A stretch of DNA of 31,153 nucleotides from Cylindrobasidium torrendii FP15055 ss-10 (Eukaryota; Basidiomycota; Agaricomycetes; Agaricales; Physalacriaceae), in NCBI GenBank assembly GCA_000934385.1, contig KN880703.1:1-31153 (forward strand). The letters run 5' to 3'. The notes beneath the pieces are model-generated. The model searched no databases. It saw nothing but the letters and a program-made list of their open reading frames with translations, and was not told the DNA's origin. The first letter of the stretch is position 1. Every line of letters starts with the position of its first letter. The translations under genes and the position numbers were made by a program. This document shows, in pieces, positions 20,339 to 30,440 of this stretch.

Positions 20339-21190
20339 CTGCAGAGTCTGTTGCTCGTGGTTCCCAGGCAGGGGAGAATGGGTCACGTGGAAAAAGCGCG
20401 ATCGCATCTCTAACTCTAAAGCCGCCCTGCATTGCTCTTTACAATTTGGAATTGAAGCTGAAAGGCCAGGAATAATTGAACGCTATAAACTCATTATTGA
20501 GGATTGTTCAAAGTGCCGCAAATAACAGATGTAGATATTCGTAGCTCAATGTTCTAACTTGGATGCAAGTCGTGGGGGTTGTGTTGAAGTCTGTGTGTAA
20601 CATTGTCGACTGACGCTATCCAAACCAATTGAACTTCTACTTCGTGAGTAGCCATGATGTATGCAGGGGATGGTGGTGCAGCGTTCAATGGCAAGAACTG
20701 CAGTGGCATCTCCATGTTGAACGTTGAAGTGGCAAGGCATCAAAGTGCTTGAAAGCTGGGCTCAAATTTGCTGACAGCTCGCAAGCGGACGACTCAGGCT
20801 GGATGAAGGAGGAAAAATTGATTATGACCCACTTCAGGGAGAGATTTGGGACCGTGGTAGTCGAGGTGAAGGGCAAGAAGGGTGATGTTGCTCATTTCAA
20901 TGGAATCATGGTCGCACCAAAAGAAAGGGAAGGACCAAAGTCCCTTCTACAGGGCCAATAGTGATTTCTGCACTGTTCGAGTCACAAGCCTCTTGCGTGA
21001 TAAGAATGTCTCAGTGCCGAGGCTGGCTGGCGATAGCCTGTAAGTCCATCGCTCGAATCCCACGGCGGAAAGGATTGCAAAAGGGAGTCGTGGGTACTAG
21101 TAATACAAAGAGATGAAGGTGAAGATGTAGAGAGAAAGAAAGAAGGATTTCCGCATAGGTGGTCACCCCAAGCACTGAGCGTCTGTCACC
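20339..21190. other. Intergenic region upstream of WAPL
   Basis: Contains the WAPL promoter side (20339-20500) and the 3' flank of the gene ending at 21191. A 70-codon plus-strand frame at 20749-20961 is Lys-rich but unsupported. At about 21028-21072 there is a weak tRNA-like string (box A-like TGCCGAGGCTGG, box B-like GCTCGAATCCC) that does not fold as a clean tRNA. Confidence 0.45.
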
Positions 21191-21952
21191 CTACTTAGAG
21201 TACTCGCCGGGGCTCGTCGCTGCCGCTGCGAATTCCTGGTTGTCGAGCACAACAATCTCTGGGCGAGTCACCCTGCGCTTTGGCAGCGGCTTGATCAGGC
21301 GCGGCGACGGGGTGTAGCAGGTGATGATTTCGGAAGACTCGTCAGTATCAGTATCCGAGCAGTCGTCCTCCTCGTCTGACGAGTCCGAAGACGACAATGC
21401 GCCCATCTCAAAATCTGCCGCCGCCGTCGTCGTCTCCCCCGGCTTCCGCTGCTCAAATACACCCAGGCCAAGGTTCTGCGCGTAGCTGTCAGCGGCGTCC
21501 ACCACAAACATACTGTTGCGCACCATCTCAATGTACTGCTCTGCACCCTCAGAAATATTCTCAATATCCAGTGTGGAGGGGTCTGCGTCGCTCAACATGG
21601 CATTCGAGGCTTCCATCTGCGGGAGAAAGCTCTGGACGCGGGCAAGTACTGCAGTGGCTGTTGAGTAGGCGCTCACGAACATAGACGCGATGCTCACGTT
21701 CAGACGGCGGGTCCATCGCGTACGTCTTGCGCTCTCCTAGGGTAGGCAACATGTCCACGTCCGCTGCTTTCGGCTGTGTGCTCAATTTGTGCATAAACGC
21801 CTCTGTTACGAAGTGGTAAGTACACGATTGTGGGACACATTTTTGGACAGTAACGCACCAAGACGCCGATGCCTGGCCTCTTCGTCTTCGATTTCCAGTG
21901 TCTCCATGTTGCCTAGTCGGGGTGGCGGTTTCTCGTCGCTCGCGGCACTCAT
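21191..21952 (-). CDS. NOPCHAP1/DUF4598-like protein, probable snoRNP assembly factor
   Basis: Four exons, 21952-21859, 21802-21698, 21657-21524 and 21475-21191, give 205 aa. The key region reads ARVQSFLPQMEASN, then an acidic linker, then GAEQYIEM joined across the last intron to NLGLGVFEQRKPGE. A FLPQ(M/L)..AN stretch followed by YIEMNLGLGV is what I associate with the DUF4598/NOPCHAP1 (human C12orf45) family, which helps load C/D-box snoRNP protein NOP58 onto the R2TP chaperone. The C-terminus has an acidic Ser/Asp run (SSSDSSDEEDD) and basic patches, fitting a nuclear protein. The last intron, 21476-21523, is 48 nt and in frame, so retention would be silent for frame. Family assignment is from memory of motifs and is moderately sure; the gene itself is well supported. 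Confidence 0.65.
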
Positions 21953-22325
21953 GGTCAGAAGCAACCAACGGATCACTGGAAATATTCGCATAATCTTATC
22001 GCCTCGTGGCATCTGCTGACATCGGGCCGATCACCGGTCGAACAGATTGAACAATGATTCTGAACACAGTACCCTGACAGTACCGTCGCGCAAATATTCT
22101 TGACATACATTCGGCACAACTTCTGAATGAAACTCAGTATTTGCTGCTATATCGAAGGGTCTACAGTAGAGCAGCCGCGGGTTCCGTTGGATATGTAAGT
22201 AGCTTTGAGCCTTCGTATGCTCCTGTATTCACCCAACCAAAGATTATCAGATTTGTATCAAATTAGCAGCTCGCTAGGATCATCACCACCTAGATTTTTT
22301 CATCAGTCGCGATAGGCAGAGTGGT
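21953..22325. other. Intergenic region
   Basis: Promoter of the NOPCHAP1-like gene and 3' flank of F-box paralog 3. The flank at 22275-22325 may hold decayed sequence of the terminal exon found in paralogs 4 and 5, but I cannot align it confidently. Confidence 0.45.
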
Positions 22326-24163
22326 TCAAAGAAAATGCCTACATCTCTGGGAAGCTTTCACGCAAATGCCTTCTGCTTTCCAACGACGCATGCGTGCAAG
22401 TAGCTTGGAATCCTGTCGCAGAGAGGAAATACCTAGCCCGTTCCCATATCCATCCAACATCTGGAAAGGAGGGTACATAACGTTTACCTCCAAGCTCGAT
22501 AAGACGCCTCCTCCCGCCTTGTAGACGCATGCTTCAAAGAAACGCTCGAGGGCATCCTCCGCGGTCTCCTTTGGCCGCGACCATATGTTTCTACCTAGCG
22601 TACAACCCCCATATAAATCTTCCATGCTCCCTCGGATGTGCACGATCAGGGAAGAGAGGAGAGGGAACCCGTTAGGCTGCATGAGCAAAGGAAGTGTCCT
22701 GACCGTCAACTTTTCACCTGCCAATCGCAGTGTCAAGGATCTGAGGCGGGAAAGCAACGGTAACATATCCCGCCAAGTTGTTTCTTGAGGAGAGTCCAAG
22801 GGCAGGTACGATTCACCGACCTGGACATCGAGTGTCTGGAGAGCACATTGCGAGCGGGACAAGATTTCTTGGAGAACAATAGGTTCTAAAGGAGGATAGC
22901 TTGCTGCTGTGAGATGCTCGAGTTGTGGGCATTGGAAGCTGGATAGGATAGAGGGAGTGCGTATATTGGATAGGTTTAACGACTGCAAGGTTGGCAGCAC
23001 GATTATTGGTTTGACGCGCGGTGCTGTACGCGTGACATAGTCCAGATCAATGTCACGAATGGAGAGCGTGGTGAGGGCAGGACATGCACAAAGGAGAGGG
23101 ACCATTGCCCCCAGACTTCCTCCTCCAAGGGTCACTGTGGTGAGTGCCGTCAAGGAAAATGAAAGTGCTGATGGGTTGAGGACGATATTACTGCTCGAAA
23201 AGATACGATCCCCGAGATTGTGGATGAGAGTCAGCTCGTGTGGAGGCGCGGAGGCGCGGATAATTGAAAGCATCGCATTCCAATTCAATAACATTGCTTG
23301 ACCATAGGGTGTACGCTCGAAGTCAATCCGACCAAACTTTGCAGTGAGACCGAGTCTTTGTAGCTTTGGAAACCAGTTGTCGGACGAGTCGGCGTGATTA
23401 AAGCGTGCCGGGAGGCCAGTGAGATACAACGTCTCAACTCGTGGGAAGATGTCCGCGATGCTACACAACGTGTTGCCTGTCTCCTGGCTGTCCAGGTCAA
23501 TGTCCAGCGTGAGCGGCTCTTCCCCAGCCCTGGTGAGTGCCGTGGAGAAGCAGTTGCATCCCGAATGACAGGCATTGAAGAACATCTTGTCTTCGTTGTC
23601 GAACACGAAGCTGGGCGCATTCCAAAGGCCAGGCAGATGCGTACCAACGTCCCGCCATCTACGGCAGACGGCAATGAGATCCCACGGGGCTCTACGTCCA
23701 TCACGGGCGCGCTTTATGGAAAGCAAGTCGTAGGAGCCTCCATTGGTGGGGTTATCGAGGCAATACAGGAATACTCGACGCAGGATGCTAGTTGGGAGAT
23801 CGTGAGCGCGGGAGAGAAGGCTTTTGTGCAAGCGCAAATGCGCGGACGCAGCTTCGCGCTGGCTTTCGAGTACTTCAAGGGAAGCCCTTAGCTTGAGGAT
23901 CTCCTCATCCAAGGCGATGAGGTCGGAATCTAGCGCTTTAATGTACGGCTTGAGGTTGCCCACAATATCGGCTGATATGGACACGGTCCGCAAAGGGGGT
24001 GTCCCTAGGTACTGCTTGAATGGAGATGGCTGCTGATACAGTCGTGTCGGCTCAGGAAGGGCCAAATTGCACCGGGGACAGAGTGTTGCTGCAAATTAGG
24101 ATGAGAACAGCAGATCGAGAGACATCGCCATCTCTTACTCTCATTCAAAGATTTCCTGGACAT
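22326..24163 (-). CDS. F-box/LRR-like protein, paralog 3
   Basis: Probable SCF substrate receptor with unknown target. Two exons, 24163-24139 (25 nt) and 24088-22326, give 595 aa; the intron is 50 nt with donor GTAAGA and acceptor TTTGCAG. The spliced start reads MSRKSLNET-TLCPRCNLALP, with a CPRC motif at 12-15. LYQQPSPFKQYLGTP and a coiled coil (about 54-96) follow, then the F-box from about 104 (AHDLPTSILRRVFLYCL, with SILRR replacing the usual EILCQ). The rest is leucine-rich with repeated LxxLxL patterns. The exon-1 model is strongly supported by the identical arrangement in paralog 4. The terminal intron of paralogs 4 and 5 has lost its GT donor here (TGTAGGCATT), and the frame ends at QRCRHFL. 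Confidence 0.85.
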
Positions 24164-24200
24164 TTTTGTTGTGCGTGCTATAAGTTTTTCAAGTCACCTT

Positions 24201-24270
24201 CGTCGTCGTAAGTGACCAAGTTGAAGTGATGCCTCAAAGCAGTCATGATCGCCGACGGTGCCGCTGACCC
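24201..24270 (-). promoter_or_regulatory. Conserved F-box-family upstream element, copy 3
   Basis: Block B (GTCACTTACGACGACG) at 24201-24215 lies about 40 nt upstream of the ATG at 24163; block A (GGTCAGCGGCACCGTCGGCG, then ATC) is at 24247-24270. This is the intact reference arrangement for the element. The rest of 24164-24458 shows nothing else. Confidence 0.65.
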
Positions 24271-24458
24271 GTGCCACACTACCACCACTGCATACCAGTC
24301 TACCGCTACCACCAAAATATATTATTTGTGGAAAATAAATCCTATAGTTGTCTAGATGTTGCAATTCGGTTTGGTGTACGCCTCTTGAGGATCATTCAAT
24401 AAATGATACAGTTCTATCTCTCTACCGTATGACATCTGCAATACACAAATTTGCAACG

Positions 24459-26412
24459 CTATCGAACTAAGTACTCAAAGCCGTCTGCCGCAGCTGAGAG
24501 AATCAGTCAGAATGGTGACATATAATCCCATAAACCAAGGAAAGTACTCACTTGTACATCTCTGAGCAACCACGACGTGGACACCGCTCGCCTTCCAATG
24601 ACGCGCGCGTGCAAGTAAGTTGGAGTCCTTCCGACGCAAAAGCGCGCTTTGCTCGTCTATGCGCCCGTCCGTTGGGCGAAGGAAGGTGACATTCAAGCTT
24701 TGCAAGACACCCCCGTCTGGTTTATAGACGCACGCGTCAAGGAACTGCTCGAGGGCCGTCTCGACACTGGGCTCTTGAATTTCCAAAGCCTCTGAAGTTC
24801 GACCACTTTCACCTATGATCACATTGTCCAAGCTCTCTTTGATACGCACAGTCAGAGAGCAGAGCAGAGGGAGCGCGGTGGGTTGTGTGAGAGGTTGAAG
24901 TGTCCATGCCATATGAGATGTATTTTCATAATGCAATGCGAGGGTCTTAAGGTGGCAGAGCATGGGTAAGACGTCCCGCCAGATTGCCTGGTCCTGAGGG
25001 GACAGTGTAAATTTCCAATTGCGACTGGTCTGAACCAGTATGTCGAGTGTCTGGAGGGGACACTGCGAGCGAGACAAGATCTTTTGGAGAGCAGCGGGCG
25101 ATAGGGGAGTATAGCCACTGGTTGCTGCGAGGTGCCTAAGTTGAGGGCATTGGAAGCTGGATAGGACGTTGGTACTAAGGTGTATACTCCAATCGGATAT
25201 GTTGAGGGATTGCAGGGTTGGCAGTGCGATGACTGAGTCATTGGGTGACCATTCGAAGTCGTCCACAAAAATGTCATAAATGGAGAGTGTGGATAGTGAT
25301 GGACATGCACAAAGAAAAGGGACCATCGCCTCCAGACTACCTCCTCTGAGGGTGACAATGGTGAGCTTTTCCAAAGAAAATGAAACTGCCGAAGGGTCGA
25401 GAAAAATGAATTCGCTTGATAATCCAATGTCTTCGATCTCGATTGTGAGTGCCAGCTCGTGCGGAGGTGCGGAGAAGGCAATCAGCGACAACATCATATT
25501 CCAATCCAACGTTGCCTCGCTGGCAGGGTCGTAGGGTGCGCGTTCGATATCCAAAGCGTTGAATCTCGCAGTCAGACCAAGTTTTCGTAGCTTCGGAAAT
25601 ACGTTGCGGGGCAAGTCGCGGTCGTGAGTGAATCGTGCCGGGAGGCCGGTGAGATACAACGTTTCAACTCGACGGAAGGTATCATCCCCGACGCTCGAAA
25701 GCCATTTGAAAGGCTCCTGGCTATCCATGTCTATGTCAAGTGTGAACGGCTCTTCACCTGCTCTAACGAGTGCTGTTCTCAAGCAGTCCTGCCCGGACCG
25801 CCATTGATAGTCACCATTGTCAAAGTGTATCTTTCCTTCAGAGTCGCCCACCACGAAACTAGGAGCACTCCAGAGGCGCGGCATACTCAATCCAACATCC
25901 CGCCACCTTCGGCAAACGGCAGTTAGATCCCACGGTGCTCTTCGCCCATCATGAGCGCGCTTCTTTGAAAACAAGTCATAGGAACCTTCATAGTCGGAGT
26001 TAGGAAGACAATAGAGGAATATTTGGCACAGAATCTCGGTTGGGAGGTCGTGGAAGCGGCAGACAAGGCCTTTGTGCAGATGCAGGTAATGGGACGCCGT
26101 ATCACGCTGAATTTCGAGTTCTTGAAGGGCAGCCTTCAGCTTGGTGATGTCTGCATCCAAAGTGGCTACGTCGGACTGTAGCGCTTCGATGTACGGCTTC
26201 AGATTCGACAATGCGGAGATTGATACGGACAGGTTTTGCAAGATAGGCGTCCCCAGGTACTGCTCAAATGGAGATGGCTGCTGGTACAGTCGTGTCGGCT
26301 CTGGAAGGGTTAACTTGCACCGCGGACAGAGTATTGCTGCAAATTAGGATGAGAAATGGGAGATTCAAAGACATTGGCCGGTCTTACTCTCAGTCGGAGA
26401 TGTTTTGGACAT
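24459..26412 (-). CDS. F-box/LRR-like protein, paralog 4
   Basis: The most complete member of the cluster. Three exons, 26412-26388 (25 nt), 26336-24552 and 24493-24459 (35 nt), give 614 aa with all phases matching. It begins MSKTSPTET-ILCPRCKLTLP, then LYQQPSPFEQYLGTP, a coiled coil (LKPYIEALQSDVATLD...), the F-box (FHDLPTEILCQIFLYCL at about 104) and a leucine-rich half. The last intron (donor GTGAGT, acceptor CTCTCAG) leads to TAADGFEYLVR, which matches the terminal exon of paralog 5; reading through the intron instead would give a different tail ending GRRL at 24475. Intact frame and conserved splicing suggest a functional gene. Confidence 0.86.
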
Positions 26413-26802
26413 ATTTGCTGTGGGTGCTTGATGTTTCTCAAAACACCCTCGTCGTTGTAAGTGGCTAAGCCAGGCTGAGGACTCCTTCAATCGGAGCCTG
26501 ATCAAGTCTGCCGTGATTGCCGATGAGTGGCACTACAGTAGACTGTCAGATGGTTAAGTACTTGGTACACGAGACTTCGTGTGAGTTACTTCCAAATAGA
26601 TAGTGAGTCTTTTGACTGGCTTATGTGCCGCTCAAGCTCAAGACTAGAGGTTCTGTGGCGCTCATAGCGCCCGGGCAGTCTGAAGATATACATATTCAAG
26701 TATGCAAAGATCAACAGCAGTGCTTCGAATAATAGCCAAATGGGATTATTTCTGACATTGTACTTTACTTCAACGATCTCTAAGTACTAGTAGTGCACGC
26801 AT
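26413..26802. other. Intergenic region between F-box paralogs 4 and 5
   Basis: Holds the upstream element of paralog 4 on its left side and the 3' flank of paralog 5 on its right. No gene seen. Confidence 0.5.
26451..26534 (-). promoter_or_regulatory. Conserved F-box-family upstream element, copy 4 (diverged)
   Basis: Block B is CCACTTACAACGACG near 26451-26464, about 40 nt upstream of the ATG, and block A is the looser TGCCACTCATCGGCAATC at 26515-26534. Order and spacing match copy 3. Confidence 0.5.
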
Positions 26803-28577
26803 TCAAACTAGGGTCTCGTAACCACCTTCTGCAGCTAGAGTATGAATTAGAGCCGCGAGAATCGATAGGAATTGTAAAGATACGTACATTTACATCGTTG
26901 AGAAGCTATGACCTGAACACCTTCTGCCTTCCAACGACGCATCTGTGCAAGCAGCTGGAATTCCTGCTGGTGCACAGGCATGCCCGCGTCGGTATGTGGG
27001 TACGAAGCGTGTAGGAAGCAGACATCCAAACTCGGTAACACGCCTCCATCCGCTTTATGGACACACGCATCTAAGAAATGCACGAGTGCAGCCTCTGCGG
27101 GCTGGTATCTCTCCGAATTCTCCATGCTCTGCGCGATTTCGTCAAAGAGCACATCGTCCAGGCTATCTCCGATGCGCACGACCAGGGAGGAGAGGACGGG
27201 GAACGCATTTGGTTGTGTGAATAGGAGAAGTGTGCTAGCAACGACGCCTGCGTGCCCCAGCCGCAATGTCAAGGTGTTGAGTTGGGAAAGTAGCGGTAAG
27301 ATGTCACGCCAGATCGCCTCGCTGTCTGGTAGTGGGGCCCTTCTGAACTCCATGTCGAGGGTCTGGAGGGCGCAATGCGAGCGGGACAGAATCCCGCGAA
27401 GAATGACGGGCGACAAAGGGCGATGACCAGTTGCTGTGAGTTGCCGGAGTTGCGGGCATTTCAAGAGCGACGGGACGGAAGTAGTAAACACATTGGAGAG
27501 CGTCAGTGATTGTAGGCTGGGCAGCGCGACGGTTATTCCACCGGACGGTGCCATAACTATCCGGGAGTCCATATAGGCGGACCTGATGGTCAGCGTGGAG
27601 AGTGATGGACATGTACGAAGAAGAGGGACCATCGCTATCAGGCTGCCGGTGCTGAGTGTGAGTGTCGTGAGCTCCTCGAGCGTAAATGGGAGTTCAGATG
27701 GATTCAGAGAGATATTCTCGATCGATAAAATAACATCTTCGATGTTGAGTGCGAGAGTAAGCTCGTGCAATGGCGCCGATGATTCGATAATCGAAAGCAC
27801 ACTGTTCCAGTCCAATAATGCGTCGTCGGGGTGCAGTCGCTCGAATTCTGCATGATCAAACTTTACACTGAGACCAAGTTTTCGTAGCCTCGGAAATCGG
27901 TGGCCTCCCGCGTTGTGCATCACCCGTACCGGAAGGCCAGAGAGATACAATGTCTCGACTCTTGGGAAGACGTTCTCGAGACCTGATAGCCAGTGGTATG
28001 TATGCTGGCCATTCAGGTTGATATCCAGAGTAATCAGTTCATTCCTAGCTCTGGTGAGTGCTGTTGTCAAGCAGTTCCACTCTTCTTGAGGCCAGTCCGA
28101 ATGGAACTGTATCTCTTCTTCCCCGGTTATGTCAAACGTAGGGGCACACCAGAGGCGCGGCATATCTAATCCAACCTGGCGCCAGCTACGGCAGACAGCA
28201 GTAAGATCCCATGGGGAGGTACGTCCATCACAAGCGCGATTTCGGGTGAATAGATCGTATGAGCCTGCATTGTCTGGGCTATCGAGGCAGTAAAAGAAAA
28301 TTTCACAGAGGATTTCTGTTGGGAGATCGTAGACGCGGCTGGAAGGGCCATGGCTTGGGTGGGAATGACTGGACGCCATATCGCGCTGGTGTCTGGGTGC
28401 TTGACGTGATACTGTGAGTACGGCCCAGTAGTCCCGAAATGAGAGCCGTGTACCTTTGGACTCGCCTCCAGATCTGTGTTGTGGTTGGTACAGTCGTGTC
28501 TGCTCTGTATCGTGCTTGGAGTTCGCCGCAAGTGACCAACAATCGTGATCGCCAAGTTCCCACAGTGCCGCTGACAT
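26803..28577 (-). CDS. F-box/LRR-like protein, paralog 5, with a rebuilt N-terminus
   Basis: Two exons, 28577-26888 and 26834-26803 (32 nt), give 573 aa. The F-box (VYDLPTEILCEIFFYCL, from about 82) and the leucine-rich half are intact. The terminal exon encodes SAEGGYETLV, matching paralog 4. The N-terminus is odd: the CPRC exon-1 arrangement is missing, LYQQPSPF is changed to LYQPQHRSG, and most of the coiled coil is lost or scrambled. The first 20 or so codons (MSAALWELGDHDCWSLAANS) are homologous not to family protein but to the upstream element of paralogs 1 and 3. The 3' part therefore looks maintained by selection, while the start may be new or the gene may be beginning to decay. An in-frame ATG farther upstream (28823) would overlap the MFS gene and is rejected. 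Confidence 0.72.
28521..28577 (-). promoter_or_regulatory. F-box-family upstream element, copy 5, now inside the coding frame
   Basis: Block A (GTCAGCGGCACTG, a short insertion, GGCGATC) and block B (GGTCACTTGCGGCGAA) occupy the first codons of paralog 5. The ATG at 28577 is formed by the two bases before GTCAGCGG, which are not AT in copies 1 and 3. Confidence 0.6.
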
Positions 28578-28710
28578 GCGCCTGATCCGATAATTGATTG
28601 ATTGTACTTTATTCACACTGAACGTGAACGCGTGAACAGGCATGATAATCAAAGCTAGTATTGTCGTAAAAATACATTGTGTAGACAAAGTAAACGCATC
28701 CCAAAAATCA

Positions 28711-30440
28711 TCAGAGTATGTAGCGGAATCCCCTCTGCTCCTCCGACACAGCCCCGCCCAGCTCTTCCTCCTCTTGCTGCTCCAGCTTCTTGTTCTGCCT
28801 CTGCAGTTCGACGCGGAACGCATAACACATCACCAACGACAAGCCTGTCGTCGCAATACATATGCCGTATGAGTAGCGGTACGTTGGGCCCCAGCCCGAT
28901 GACCAGATGTACGAACCCGCGACATTCCCGAGCTGTGAGAATGCGTTGGTTAGAGCGAGGGCGACGGCGCGTTTTTCTGCTGGTCGAGGGAAGGAGTTGG
29001 ATATCCAAGCGTAGAAGACGATGAAGCCGGAGTACATGGACGCCATGAGGAACAGCGAGACATAACGTGCTGCGGTGTTCATGGTCGAGACAGCGATGAT
29101 GAAGCCAACGAGTCCGACGCAGTATGCGGCTGCGATGTGGAAGAATCGGTCTTTGGTTTTGTCGGAATGACTAGGGTTAAGTTAGTGAAGAAGCCCAACT
29201 TGGGTGGAGGACATACCGAGCGAGCAAGAAACAGACGATGGTGGAGAAGACCCATGGAGGTGCACAAAGCAACAGTGTCTCCGTAGGTCCATATCCAAGC
29301 GTTGCAGTGAGGGTAGGGAAGAAAGCATTGAATGAAAGCGCAATGACAATTGATGTCAGTGACATCGCCATCCACCACACACGCCAGTCGAGGAATGCCA
29401 TCTTCAGGCCCTCCCAGGAGCTGGTCTTGGTCTCCTTGGTCTGAGCATCGGCAACACCGACGTCTTCCTCCATACGCAGGATAGCAAGCGCTTTCTCGTC
29501 ATCCGAAAGCCATCGGGTCGTTTCAGGGAAGTCCGGGAGAACGAAGATGGCGATAACGGCGACGGACATGGTGAGTGCGCCCTCGATGTAGAAGAGCCAG
29601 CGCCATGCACGGTGTCCAAGCTTCCCTTCCATGTTACTGAGAATCCCAGACGCGATGAGCGTGCCGAACGCATTGCTGATAATGTTTCCGCAGAAGAGAA
29701 GGGCATTTCGAAGTCCGAGTTCCTCCCGTTTGTACCACTGCAAAAGGGATGAGCAAGGAAAGAAGGCCGAGGTTTGACAGAAGCGCACGCACCTTGGATA
29801 ACAAGAATAGAGACCCGGGGAGGAAGGCAGCCTCGACGAACCCAAGGAAGAAGCGCGTCATAAGTGCACCGACAAAGTTTGTCGTGATGCCCGTCAAGCA
29901 CGATATCATGCCCCAAATAATCATACAGCAGGGGATGTAGATGGATGGACGACCGATCTTGTTCAAAAGCATGTTACTCGGAATCTGCATGAGGATGTAC
30001 CTTTGACATCGGTCAGAATGTGTCGAGGACGTAGGCAGAAAAGCACACACCCGACGTAGAGAATCGAGAGGATGGTAGGAAACTGCTCCTTCTCAAGCTT
30101 CAGGTCAGTCTCGAATCCCTTCAGACGCGCAGCACTGTCGGAGCGGTCAGTCGACCGACGGTATGTGCCAGGTCGTAGCACTCACGCGGCATTGTTGCGG
30201 TCAATCTAGAGTGGGTCAGATCGGTCTCGAGCCCAGAAAGAAGAGACGCACATAGTTGAGGATGTAAATGACGAGCAGAATACTCATCCGCGCGTCGACC
30301 TTCCACAGCAGACGTCTCTCCAGCTTCTTGCGCGCCTCCAACCCGCCGAATTGCGCATTGACGTCGACCTGGTTATTGTTGGGCGAGTACTCATTGCGCT
30401 TCTCTGAGACGTTCTTGTCCTGCTCATTCGCGGTCGACAT
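28711..30440 (-). CDS. MFS transporter, anion:cation symporter (ACS) family
   Basis: Predicted plasma-membrane symporter of the Dal5/Tna1-like group, which imports small organic anions such as allantoate, nicotinate or related vitamins with protons; the substrate cannot be read from sequence. Six exons, 30440-30252, 30205-30186 (20 nt), 30134-30051, 30000-29793, 29737-29217 and 29170-28711, give 493 aa, all in phase. Typical ACS features are ARMSILLVIYILNYIDRNN in helix 1, YVGYILMQIPSNMLLNKIGR, a long central loop after LPDFPETTRWLSDDEK, and HSDKTKDR between helices 8 and 9. Twelve helices are expected and the hydrophobic pattern agrees. The charged C-terminus (KLEQQEEEELGG) is cytosolic. A TATA box is 52 nt upstream. 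The F-box paralog 5 start lies 133 nt downstream on the same strand. Confidence 0.92.

Noticed and set aside
21028..21072. Possible tRNA or tRNA-derived SINE head on the plus strand
   Set aside because: Weak box A and box B resemblance only; I could not form a cloverleaf or an anticodon stem.
13575..28577. A new defence or toxin-antitoxin-like system built on the F-box cluster
   Set aside because: Only F-box paralogs are present, without a conserved partner gene on each copy; tandem duplication explains the cluster.
26847..28823. Long version of F-box paralog 5 starting at 28823
   Set aside because: It would overlap the 3' end of the MFS coding region in another frame, and the added residues have no family match. 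The terminal intron also moves the stop from 26847 to 26803.
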